From NCBI GenBank assembly GCA_025175895.1, contig CM046000.1, positions 91,806,753 through 91,870,752 on the forward strand: DNA of 64,000 bases, in the 5' to 3' direction. How positions within the stretch are numbered: the stretch's first letter is position 1; each line of letters starts with the position of its first letter. This DNA comes from Wurfbainia villosa. Its lineage: Eukaryota; Streptophyta; Magnoliopsida; Zingiberales; Zingiberaceae. A program made the translations under genes and the position numbers. Below, one piece after another: positions 31,885 to 41,969 of the stretch. The notes under the pieces are model-generated. The model did not search any database. It was given only the letters and a program-made list of their open reading frames with translations, and was not told the DNA's origin.

Positions 31885-32945
31885 CCTAAGAAGCCAAAAA
31901 GGGCCATTCGGCCACCATTGGTTGTTTCTTTTCTTGTGTGTGTTTCAATGAAGTTTACACCATGAAGTGTATGCATATGTATGTTAATTGAATTAGTTAA
32001 AAGTCTAAACCCTAAAAAGCCTATAAGGGCCATTCGGCCACCTTTGATCTTTTAGGTTACAATGAAGTTCATACCATGAATTTTATGGAATTTGTATGCA
32101 TATGTATGTTACTTGAATTAGGTTAAAAGTCTAAACCCTAAAAAGCCTATAAGGGCCATTCGGCCACCTTTGTGTTGGGAGTATGGGGAATACAATCAAA
32201 GTCCCACATTGGTAAAACATGGAAAAGATCATGTGCTTATAAGAAAAAAGATATCTCCATTGGTATGAGGCCTTTTGGGTAAAGCCCAAAAATAAAACCA
32301 TGAGGGTCTAGGCCCAAAGTGGACAATATCATGTCATTGTGGAGATATGTGGATCTTATATGCACTAACAATTGGTATCAGAGCCATGGTCCATGTCAAG
32401 CCATGAACCTCGAACGAAGGAAGTTGAGCTCCCACGTCCGGATCAAGAGAACCAGACATCAGGAAGGAAGTCTAGTTGGGTCGGGAGGACCGAACAACTG
32501 GCAGGAACTCCTGGTGGGTTGAAGATCGGACATCAAGCAGAGAAAATCCTTCGAGGAGGGATAGGCTTGAGGGGGGGCCCAATGTGGTCCTTCGTTTGAG
32601 GGGGGGATTGTTGGGAGTATGGGGAATACAATCAAAGTCCCACATTGGTAAAACATGGAAAAGATCATGTGCTTATAAGAAAAAAGATATCTCCATTGGT
32701 ATGAGGCCTTTTGGGTAAAGCCCAAAAATAAAACCATGAGGGTCTAGGCCCAAAGTGGACAATATCATGTCATTGTGGAGATATGTGGATCTTATATGCA
32801 CTAACACTTTGGTCTCTTAGGTTACAATGAAGTTCATACCATGAATTTTATGGAATTTGTATGCATATGTATGTTACTTGAATTAGGTTAAAAGTCTAAA
32901 CCCTAAAAAGCCTATAAGGGCCATTCGGCCACCTTTGGTCTCTTA
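31885..32945 (+). repeat. Diverged repeats GGCCATTCGGCCACC in LTR-K, split by the TRIM
   Basis: Units with AACCCTAAAAAGCC and GGGCCATTCGGCCACC recur near 31890, 32010, 32130 and 32900, with a spacing of about 120 bp once the TRIM is removed. The TRIM inserted in the CTTTG just after one of them. Confidence 0.8.
32173..32806 (+). mobile_element. Complete TRIM element with identical 198-bp LTRs, CTTTG target duplication
   Basis: This is a terminal-repeat retrotransposon in miniature. LTR1 is 32173-32370 and LTR2 is 32609-32806. Both run from TGTTGGGAGTATGG to GCACTAACA, and I find no difference between them. The PBS TGGTATCAGAGC is at 32373-32384. A purine tract (GAGGGGGGGATT) adjoins LTR2. 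CTTTG flanks the element at 32168-32172 and 32807-32811. The ~240-bp inner region has no coding capacity, so it depends on enzymes of other elements. Identical LTRs indicate a very recent insertion, the youngest datable event in the window. Confidence 0.96.
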
Positions 32946-32959
32946 GGTTACAATGAAGT

Positions 32960-33310
32960 TCATACCATGAATTGTATGCTATGCTATGTTAAGGAAATAA
33001 GCTATGTTGTTATGAAATGAAGTATGCTATGCTATGTTAATGAAATGAAGCATGATGTGTATGAAATGAAGTATGCTATGCTATGTTAATGAAATAAGCT
33101 ATGTTGTTATGAAATGAAGTATGCTATGCTATGTTAATGAAATGAAGCATGATGTGTTATGAAATGAAGTATGCTATGCTATGTTAATGAAATGAAGCAT
33201 GATGTGTTATGAAATGAAGTATGCTATGCTATGTTAATGAAATGAAGCATGATGTGTATGAAATGAAGTATGCTATGCTATGTTAAAGAAATAAGCTATG
33301 TTGTAAAATA
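32960..33310 (+). repeat. Tandem array of ATGAAGTATGCTATGCTATG type in LTR-K
   Basis: About seven units of 40-50 bp alternate ATGAAGTATGCTATGCTATG with ATGAAGCATGATGTG or ATAAGCTATGTTGT variants. Confidence 0.85.
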
Positions 33311-33364
33311 AGCATATAAGTATTTTACCTTCTGCATGGCTTGTACCAAGACCTTAACAAGGTC

Positions 33365-33600
33365 CAAGAAGGGATGGGCTCCTAAGATGCCCTAGGTCGA
33401 TGGAATAAGACTCGGGCCTAGGATGGGCTTCTATGTATGATTGCCCCTAGGTCGATGGAATAAGATTCGGGCCTAGTACGGGATGGGCTCCAAGATGCCT
33501 TAGGTCGATGGAGTAAGACTCGGGCCTAGGATGGGCTTCTACGCTATGACGATTGCCCCTAGGTCGATGGAATAAGACTCGGGCCTAGGAACCTATTAGG
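33365..33600 (+). repeat. GGATGGGCT/CCTAGGTCGATGGAATAAG repeats in LTR-K
   Basis: Four units contain CCTAGGTCGATGGAATAAGA or close variants followed by CTCGGGCCTAG. Spacing is about 55-65 bp. Confidence 0.85.
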
Positions 33601-33749
33601 TTCGAGACTTGCTACCTCGGGCCTATTTAGGGATGCGCGCTATGATAATGAAGAAGTGGTACAATGCCGGGCCCAAATATGTTGAGATTTATATTTACGT
33701 ACCTAACATATATGTTTTCAAAAGCATCTTGCATATGTTTACCTGTTAA

Positions 33750-34091
33750 TGTTTAAGTTACATGTTATGTTAGATGATATGCTATAATGTTTAAGTTACC
33801 TGTTATGCTAGATGATATGCCATAATGTTTAAGTTGCCTGTTATGCTAGATGATATGCCATAATGTTTAAGTTACCTGTTATGTTAGATGATATGCCATA
33901 ATGTTTAAGTTACCTGTTATGCTAGATGATATGCCATAATGTTTAAGTTACATGTTATGTTAGATGATATGCCATAATGTTTAAGTTACCTGTTATGCTA
34001 GATGATATGCCACAATGTTTAAGTTACCTGTTATGTTAGACGATATGCCATAATGTTTAAGTTACATGTTATGTTCGATGGTACGCTATGA
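33750..34091 (+). repeat. 38-bp tandem array in LTR-K (9 units)
   Basis: Nine units begin with ATGTTTAAGTTACCTG, with one or a few substitutions each. The last is the most diverged. Confidence 0.9.
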
Positions 34092-34826
34092 GGTCAGGTT
34101 ACTAAGTTACATATGATGCCATGTATGTTATGTTTATGTTACTTAAGCTACAAGTTAAGCTGATGATGCCATGTATGTTACATGATATATTGATTATATG
34201 TTATAAATGCTACAAGTCATGATTAATGATGATGTATGGTTTTTGTGAGTAGGACAGGATCTTACTAAGCCTATGTGCTTATAGTTTATCTTTCCCTCGT
34301 ACTGCAGATAAGGGTAAGGGATGGATAAACTAAAGGGAGCAGCAGGAGGGGTCAATGTGTGTGGTAGTGGCATGGTGGAGAAGATCCGTTAAGTCTACTT
34401 ATACATGTATTACCTATGATGATGATGTCTATGGATGTCTTTACTTATGTCTCCCTATGACGATGATGTTATGAACCTACTAAGCCCTAAGTATCTATAT
34501 ATATATATGATGCGTGCTTTATGTTGATAAGAAGAAGTAAAGAAGAATGCTTTATGTTGATAAGAAGAAGTAAAGAAGAAGTAAGAAGAAGTATCTATGC
34601 ATGCTATGCTATGAAACATACTCTATGTTAAGAAGAAGTGTTAATGCATATTTATGTTTAAAAGAAAAAAAAAAGTATTTAGGTCTTAAGTCTTCCGCTG
34701 TAAGAAATAAGAAGTATATATATATATATATAAAGTCTTCCGCTGTATGAAATGTATGTACGGTCGCGTCACGCGCCGCCTCTCCGGACACATTGAGGGT
34801 CCCAGAAGGGCGGGCGTGACATTTAC

Positions 34827-35408
34827 ACCTACACATGATGAACATTCTGAAAGGGAGAGTCTAGTACATACCTAGTTATGATTCATCTCAGTGGTCTAGT
34901 ACTTTGGAATCCATAGGTGACCCTAAGTTTAGCATTTTGAGTTACTAGAGATGCTCGGATTGTGAAAGCCCATTCGAAAAATCAAAATCCCTAGAGATAA
35001 AAAAAAAATAGTTGTCGTGGGTGGAAATGGTTAGGTGCCCCTTTGAGATCGAGTTAGATTACTGGGGAAACACCTACCAATTTCTCTTAATACTGAGCAT
35101 GCCTTTGAGACTTTGTGCTAGATCTAGGGAACGACCCTCGCTTTGGGCAGTGCCTAAGAGCTGGAGACCTTAGGAAAGCTATAGGATGACAACTTAACTT
35201 ACCATGGAATAAGTATCCCCTAAGAAGATTCACTTAGCACAACACGAGGAGCTAACTTAGTGAATTTCTATAACATCTCTATTTCGCTTTGATTGCAAAT
35301 ACCACTTGATAAATTTAGTTAACACGCTAAGTATGGGACAATACCTTTTAAAATTTCATGGGACTGAGATTTTCTTGAGGACATGCAAAGACTTAAGTCT
35401 GAGAGAAT
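34827..35408 (+). other. Athila 3' noncoding region
   Basis: About 580 bp between the solo LTR and the Athila LTR. It has the CTTGAGGACATGCAAAGAC and TTAAGTCTGAGAGAAT blocks that usually precede an Athila-type 3' LTR. The latter is a probable polypurine tract. Confidence 0.6.
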
Positions 35409-36741
35409 TGATGTGAGCAAAACATATAGGATTTTAGGAGTAGTTTTCGCTCACATCTCATTACATTTTATGTTTGTTTCATGCATATTTTACTTTGTTT
35501 TGCATGCATTTCCTATTTTCTGATTCAGAGATATGCTCTTTGTACTTTTATGTGCAGGATAGCATTTCATGGGAAAAACGATGCACTTTCGGAGCAAAAG
35601 AAGGACATTTTGGAGTTGGACGCAGAAGGGGACATGGCTAGGGCGTGTGGCTACACACGGCCGTGTCCAAGGGTGGAAACTGGCCACCATGGTGCCACAC
35701 ATGACTTGGCCATGTGGAAACACACGTCTGTGTGTCGTGCATGATTCTGACATGAGTCGGTTATTTTCCAGGTTTTAGAGAGATCTAGGCTGATGTCTAT
35801 ATAAAGGAGGCTATGCCCAAACCCTAGGGGGGGGGGGGGGGAGGCATGACGACCAGGATGACACTCCGATGCCCTAAAAAGCTTTGGGAACTTGCAACGG
35901 GGAGGAAGAAAGTCGCTGGAGATCCAAATTCTGCACTTCAACGTCGGAGAAAAGAGTCACATTGCATTGTAATTTTTGTTCTTTGCTTAATTTCTATTGT
36001 TTACATGAACATGATCATGCTTTGTGTTTCTCCTCTCTTATTTATGGAGTAGATTCTCCGATTCTAGGATTAGGGAGTAGTTTGTGTGCGTAGAACATGT
36101 TATTCCAAATTGAATTCTGTTCTTGAATTTATATTTGTAAATTGGCATTTGGTTTAGAGTTATAACTATTGTTTTAGTTTTCTATCTACTCTGCTAGCTG
36201 ATACAAGGCGTGACAACCCTCGTATCTAAGATTTAGGAGAATTAAAGAGGAACCTAGGGGTTGGCCTCATCTCCCGTAACCGTGGGTAGAAGGATGCAAT
36301 AGAGTAGGAAACGCGCCCCATTTTTGACTCGTCGTAGGGATCAATTCGGCATCCTCATATCGACTATCCCATCCTAATTCTAGGGGTCGACCTGGTAATG
36401 GCAGAGGTAGCTTCCGATAGATGCGAAGGCTCATCGGGGGAGTGCATGATGTCCTTTCCACAAAACCGTAGCTAGAAACCTAGACAAAACCCAATTGACA
36501 ATGTGTTATGCGACACAAAAAAAAATCGAAATTCTAGAATCCCTTTCAAAGACACGCAACTAGTTTCTTTCTTCTTCCGTGTGACACCGTATTGAGTTGG
36601 GACCGCCGTCAACCCTCACAATCACAACCCTTAGATCTGAATTCTGAACAATAACCTTCACTTACCAAATCGGTACTCGAATATCAGTCCCTGTGGGATC
36701 GATAATCTTTTTATTACTTGATGACATCCGTGCACTTGCGG
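35409..36741 (+). mobile_element. Athila-type 3' LTR
   Basis: It starts at about TGATGTGAGCAAAAC after the purine tract and reaches the TCCCTGTGGGATCGATAAT and GTGCACTTGCGGG blocks near 36690-36741 that mark the LTR end in this lineage. It contains the palindrome ACACGGCCGTGT at 35655-35666, and a 15-G run at 35827-35841. The exact right edge is uncertain because the sequence changes abruptly near 36741. ORFs on both strands here are not genic. Confidence 0.68.
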
Positions 36742-36819
36742 GCATTGAGCACGAGCGCGTGCTTCGAGTCCTCCATGGTCTCCGTCACGAGATTTGAGGT
36801 CGCATTCATGTGCATTAAC
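36742..36819 (-). other. Orphan segment of unknown origin
   Basis: Roughly 78 bp, richer in GC than its surroundings, lies between the Athila LTR end and an Angela-like LTR scrap. The minus strand is open and gives a plausible peptide (MHMNATSNLVTETMEDSKHA). It could be a piece of a captured host exon or unrecognised Athila sequence. I do not recognise it. Confidence 0.3.
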
Positions 36820-37060
36820 TGTAGGGAGTCCATGCATGCTCGGAAACATTTTACAAGCACATAAGTAGAAAAAAAGTAGGATCCCTCCAGAGATCCATGC
36901 GGAAACCATACTCGTTTGATCAATTCTATCCTATGAGATTCGTAGTTTCCTTCGATGCGAGCAATTCGCAATCCCGTCAGCAACACTTGCATTCAAGGTG
37001 TCCGGATGTCAGTGTGGTCAGGATGTCCGTGCCTCTACGGTATCCACACGAACCGTGAGA
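36820..37060 (-). mobile_element. Angela-like copia LTR fragment
   Basis: It starts TGTAGGGAGTCC. It shares with the Copia-G LTR (61112 on) the blocks ACAAGCACATAAG, TAGGATCCCT, GTCCGTGCCTCTA and TATCCACACGA in the same order. It is cut at about 37060, where Copia-I sequence begins. Confidence 0.65.
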
Positions 37061-37951
37061 TGAAGAAGAACATATCTAGGATGCCTTCACTCTTCCTTAT
37101 GATAAGTCCCATATCACTTAAGAGAGAAAATCCCCCAATTCTCCTCCCATGAGAAGAAATACATTCATCATCCCAAGATGAATAACCTCTCCCTAAAGGC
37201 TTGCTCCCTCTTGACCATTGCACCAACAATGTCCTTGGAGAGTCCCTAAGCCAATAGGAACACTAAACAATTGAAATTAAGGGAAAAGATTCAACATTGA
37301 ACTTTCACCTCCCTTAAAATTCGATAAACACCCTAAACACCTCTCCTAATCCATATCCAATGGATTTTCACCCTTTTAATGCTCTCCATAGCATATCCTA
37401 GGGTTAGGAGCAGTTAGAGAACCAAGACATAACTGAACATGGGCCTAACAAACCTTGTTTACCCGAAATCAACATTGATAGTTGACTCTCTCGGCTATCA
37501 GTCGACTGACTTTGACTCTAGTCGACTGCCATCCATGACAGTCGACTGATTTCTGCATTGTGCAGAAATCAGACTTCAGAACCAAAATTCAAAAATTAAT
37601 AAGTAAATATACGTAATTTGAAAAATCTTGAAAATTCATACGTACATTTCTTATAATAATTATTATGGGTGAAAAATATTTTAAAAATAAAATACTCATA
37701 AAATAGTGAGATTGACACAAAGTTCTAAACCATTGAAATTTTCAATGTTTGACCCTACTTTGTATCACCTTCCTAATGGTGATTGCTATCAAAAGATAGA
37801 CTTCACCAAGGTTTTTCAAAATGATTTTGAAATGATTTTAAAACCTTAATTTCATTCTCCTAACATCTCACTTGTATCTAAGTGTATGAAACACATACTA
37901 GTGAAGTGTTCTTGTGAGATGTGAGTTTTGGTTATTTAGAGTCTCATGCAT
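37061..37951 (-). other. Copia-I 3' noncoding region, distal part
   Basis: No coding region. It corresponds to Copia-E 50200-51020. Three palindromes of the LTR type lie within it: CAGTCGACTG at 37499-37508 and 37539-37548, and TAGTCGACTG at 37519-37528. The matching part of Copia-E (50540-50640) has none. Confidence 0.7.
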
Positions 37952-38775
37952 TGAAGGTAGGAAACTTCGCTTCCCACTTCAACTTGGTCGCTTGTTCATG
38001 AAAATCCCTTCTACGTCCCCAGAAAAAAAAAATTTATCCTTGACAAGAGGGATTACCCAAGCAACCATGTCATCATCGTGTTATTCGATTAAAGTAGCCA
38101 CTTGAACAAACTAGTTGTTCAAGCAACCAACCTCTATTCTATGAATAGCCGCATAATATACGATGTACGAATCGCCGACTTTTGTGTTTATGTTCGGGGT
38201 CCAAGTTATATTAGCCACAAAACAAAATATATCATGCATATATAATTGAAAAACAATTACAAACATGTTACATATGAAGATAGATAAGTGATATACCTCT
38301 CGATCATCTATTGTATGACCTTCCTCCTTTTGGACGTCGTGTGGGCGACGATCTACCAAAAGTCGAAGCTCCTAGATCACCAATCTTCCTTCCTTGCTCG
38401 CTCCGAACAAGAGGAAGTATAGAAACAAGACACTTCTCCTTCTTTCAACCAACCACCAAGCTCCAAGCTAGGTGCTAGCCGCCGGCCAAGAAGAAGAGGA
38501 GGAAAGGAAGTGGGCGCTGGCCAAGGACTCCAAGGAATTACCCTAACCCTTGTTTCCACCGCCCAAGGAGAAGAGATTAAGGTAGTTTGGATGCAGGCTA
38601 AAGGAGGGAAGAGCTTGTATGGGCGCCGACCACCAAGGGAGAAGAAGCAGATAAGGAAAAGGCTTTCCTTATTTGGTGCCGCCAACCCCAAACCCTAATC
38701 TCCAAGCTTGCCGCCCACCTTAACCCTAATCCTATCTCTAATGGGATTCCTTCTTGCCACCCACCCCCTCCTCTC

Positions 38776-38783
38776 CTTTTATA
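38776..38783 (-). promoter_or_regulatory. LTR-J TATA box
   Basis: Minus-strand TATAAAAG about 30 bp downstream of the 27-bp array. Confidence 0.55.
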
Positions 38784-38814
38784 GAGTTAGGGATATGCCT
38801 TGTTTTAATCTCCA

Positions 38815-38921
38815 CCATTGGTTCTAGGGATTTAATCTCAACCGTCGGATCTAGAGATTTAATTTCAACCGTCGGATCTAGAGATTTAATCTCTACCTTT
38901 GGATCTAGAGTTTTGTTTTCA
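38815..38921. repeat. 27-bp tandem array in LTR-J (about 4 units)
   Basis: Units start at 38815, 38842, 38869 and 38896. The core is CCGTCGGATCTAGAGATTT. The repeat makes an artificial repeating peptide in several frames. Confidence 0.88.
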
Positions 38922-39842
38922 TCCATTGGATCTAGGCTTCATGAGGTATTAATAGGATACAATAGGGACCATGAGGAGGAGTTGGATCTTGGCCAGCCAA
39001 TGGATCAAGCCCACATAAAGTCCGATCTATTAATGATAATCCAATCCACTAAAGGATTATCATTGATCTACCTCACCAACCCCCATAAGTTAATATGGGC
39101 TCCATATATTATATGTACATTTTCTCCCCGTGTTTAAGATCTCGAATGTCCATCGATTAATTAATTTACTGACCATTAATTAATCAACATCTAACTCCAT
39201 GAGTAGTACCACTCAACCTTTTCATCATGCCGGACCAAGTCCACCTGCAGGGTTTACATGATGAACCTTATGAGCTCCTCAAGGGGACATCATCATCGTA
39301 ATATATAGGACACAGTTTCCTCCTATAATCAACGACACACAATATAAATAATATCATTTCCCAACTTACCGAGCCTATCGATTTAATCTATAAATCTCGC
39401 CCATTGGTAAATCAAAGAAATGAATACTAAGTATATGTGCCCGTTATTATATCGGGATTAAGAGTATGTACAATATAATATCTGAGGTCCAATTTGATTA
39501 TGTAGTCAGCAATAAATCGAATCACCTCTAAGTCGGTCCTGCTCAATACACACAAAGTGTACTAGTGTAATTCTATGGTCAAGACAAACCAATACCAAAT
39601 CACACTACAACCATACCAATGGTTTGTCCAAAGCCATCTCGGTTGTGAGCCTATACTTATACTTTACAAGGAGCCGATAACATGATCTCCCGTGTGACAC
39701 CACATACCATGTTATCTACAATGTAATGTATTAGACAATATGCATCACCATAAATATGCAAACAATGATCATGTGATTTTTATTTCAAAATAAATATGTT
39801 CATACAAAAGATAGACTTTTCAGTATACATCCCAACATGCAT

Positions 39843-40360
39843 ATGCTAGGCAACTCTATTTGATTCCCTTATACATGGGACTTCAAATCATGTCATTGTC
39901 CTTAACTCAATTTTAATTAATGCATGAATAATGATCATGGCATAGATGATCCATAAATAAGCATGTCCCAATAATTATGATGTCATGGCATGTGATTCTA
40001 ACTTAAGTATACCATGACATTCCTAAGCATAAATCATGACATTTTATATGATAAAAATAAATATGTTGTCATGACATGGTAAATGGCAATCAAAGTATGA
40101 CAAATAAAATATAAAGGTATAGGGATACCTAGATTTTAATATTAGTTGCTATTTGATAGAATTAAGTTTATTTTTCCATATTAACCAACTCTACCACGCG
40201 AGACAAAACCCAAAATGACACACCAAGACCTCTAACCCTAATTGTGTCAATTTGATTAATATTTAAACTTCTCAAAACACATTGGCACATCCTATAGTGT
40301 CAACTCTACCATGGTTAGGTTAACTACCCATCCACTTAGGGTTGACACACCCTAACCCAT
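39843..40360 (-). other. Copia-I 3' noncoding region, proximal part
   Basis: AT-rich with many CATGTCATGACAT-like words, corresponding to Copia-E 49709-50190. No coding region is seen. Confidence 0.65.
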
Positions 40361-41918
40361 CTAGCATGGATTGATCATTCTCCTAGGAACCCAATACCTA
40401 TTGGAGCTCCTTGGGTTAACAAGGTATTCACTAGGGATAACATCCCTAGATACTTTCCTAATGACCCTTTTTGCCTTTGAAGCCTTAGTCATTTGGGTCT
40501 TGTCAAGGTTAACCTTAGGGATTGCCTCTCTAGTAAACTTCTTAGTGGCTTCCTTAGGTTTCCTTGAAACCTTAGCCACTAGACACCTACCTTGGTTAAC
40601 CTTAGGGACGACTTCCCTATTGACCTTGGTTTTCCTAGACCTAGATATTGTTCCATAATCGAATGGAACATCGTGGTAGGTCTTCTTGGGGTTAGGTTTG
40701 TTTCCCGCTAGAACCTAGATTTTGACCATTAGACCCCTTAAATGAGTTTGTCATTTTTGCTAGGGTCTTTTCCAATTTTTCAAGCCTTGACCTCAAGGCT
40801 CGATTTTCTAATTCTAACTTTCCCAATTTTGATTGTTCATTAATCTTTTAGGAATGACTCTTCCTAGGCATATGTCTATGATTCTTGGGATTAAGGCCTA
40901 GGTGGTTCTCTATCTTTCTAATGGACTCTTTAGGTAAAATGGTTCTAGAGTTATTAGTTCTAGATTTGTCCTTAGGTAAATCTACATGTTTGGCACCTAA
41001 GCAACAATATTTGTTTTTACTAGCATTCTTTTCATGATTATTAACAATTGCAAGAGTACTAAAATAATTCCTATCATGCTTTTTAACCTTAGAACTAGAA
41101 GGCGCATTAAAATATACCTTAGGGTTTGCTTTAGAAGCTTTCCCTACTTGTGTAGCTCCTTCTTGGGTTTTCTTCTTCGTCCTAGGGCATTGGCTTCGGT
41201 AGTGTCCCCTTTGATTGCATTTGAAGCACACAATGTGCTCTTTGCTTTTTCTAGGGAAGACTCCAACATCCTTTGATTTTACTTGAACTTTTGGCACCGA
41301 CACTTTCTCCTTAGCCAATTTTGGGCATTTGCTCTTGTAATGCCCGACTTCCCTACACTCAAAGCATATAATGTGATCTTTATTCTTAATTACAATGCAT
41401 GAGCTACCTAGGGTGGTGGAGGCGATATGGGAAGATTCTTCACTTCTCCCAGAGGTGGATGCTTCTTCTTGTTCTTACTCCGGGATGGAACACCTCTTCT
41501 CCCCCTCAATACTAGAGGTGGAGGTTTCCTCCAATTCTTTCACATCCTTGGATGTTGATGGACATTCCTCCATGACTTCCTTCTCTAATTGTGTCAGTTC
41601 AAGATTTTCATGGAATTTTACCAATTTATTCCATAGGTCCTTAGCATCCCGATATTCACCTAGCTTGCACAAAATATTGTTATGTATTAATTTTACTAAC
41701 ATAATCGTTACTTTAACGTTTGTTTTGAATTGTTGTCATTGCTCTGTATTCCATCTTGATTTTACTAATGACTTGTTTTCTTCACCTCTATGCACTTCAA
41801 AACCATTTTCAATGATTAGCATCATATCGAAATCGGTTTCAAAATATACCTCCATCCTTTTCTTTCACCAAGAAAAGTTTCCTTCGAATTTCGGTGGATG
41901 AATTTTGATGCTGGCCAT
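40361..41918 (-). pseudogene. Copia-I gag
   Basis: Gag starts at the ATG at 41918 (MASIKIHPPKFEGNFSW), 38 bp past the PBS. A TGA follows immediately, where Copia-E has a second Trp. Readable parts include KRMEVYFETDFDMMLIIENGFE, LGEYRDAKDLWNKLVKFHENLE and two CCHC knuckles: CFECREVGHYKSKC near 41360 and CFKCNQRGHYRSQC near 41210. The lysine-rich tail ends YLVNPRSSNRYWVP near 40390. Frameshifts and stops break it. It is the same protein as the Copia-E gag at lower integrity, and no protease or pol follows it. Confidence 0.85.
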
Positions 41919-41955
41919 TTTGGTTGCTTATCGCAGTGATGAGTCCGACGGTCTC

Positions 41956-41967
41956 GCTCTGATACCA
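41956..41967 (-). other. Copia-I primer-binding site
   Basis: Perfect minus-strand TGGTATCAGAGC, two bases from the LTR edge at 41970. Confidence 0.92.
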
Positions 41968-41969
41968 CT

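Larger units (their letters stand above)
30758..34821 (+). mobile_element. LTR-K: 4.06 kb solo LTR of the Gypsy-A family, TTTAC target duplication
   Basis: It starts TGTAACGCCC and ends GGGCGTGACA. It is flanked by TTTAC at 30753-30757 and 34822-34826, with no PBS or coding region beside it, so it is a solo LTR left by recombination between two LTRs. Its 3' end matches the Gypsy-A LTR. A TATA box (TATAAAGA, 31035-31042) puts the probable transcript start about 300 bp in, leaving a very long R/U5 built of several tandem arrays. The TRIM at 32173-32806 is nested inside. The solo LTR sits in the Athila 3' region. Confidence 0.93.
4687..36741 (+). mobile_element. Athila-like Ty3/gypsy element in three pieces (4687-5903, 28456-30757, 34822-36741)
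   Basis: The first piece starts in the leader just after where the PBS would be and runs through gag. The second holds the protease and a downstream ORF region. The third holds the 3' untranslated region and an LTR-like end. Copia-B separates pieces one and two, and solo LTR-K separates two and three. The 5' LTR and PBS are missing. No reverse transcriptase, RNase H or integrase is found: the protease frame ends within about 60 codons and is followed by the GGGAGGCAACCCAAG block that usually follows the Athila pol frame. It is therefore a deleted or non-autonomous derivative. Confidence 0.72.
37952..39837 (-). mobile_element. LTR-J: solo LTR related to the Copia-F LTR, TGCAT target duplication
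   Basis: 1886 bp from TGAAGGTAGG to CATCCCAACA, flanked by TGCAT at 37947-37951 and 39838-39842. The empty site is visible in Copia-E near 50185. It shares the CGCTTGTTCATG block, the 27-bp array, the TATA box and the terminal GTATACATCCC block with LTR-D and Copia-F LTRs. Its left end starts TGAAGG rather than TGTTGG or TGTAGGG. Confidence 0.9.

Noticed and set aside
32319..32737. Four overlapping ORFs of 67-92 codons
   Set aside because: They lie within the TRIM, whose internal region is noncoding, on both strands.
33750..34091. Possible CRISPR-like array
   Set aside because: Units are contiguous 38-bp repeats without unique spacers, in a plant LTR.
35481..35753. 87-codon ORFs on both strands in the Athila LTR
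   Set aside because: Overlapping antisense frames of equal length in a palindrome-rich LTR, with no domain recognised.
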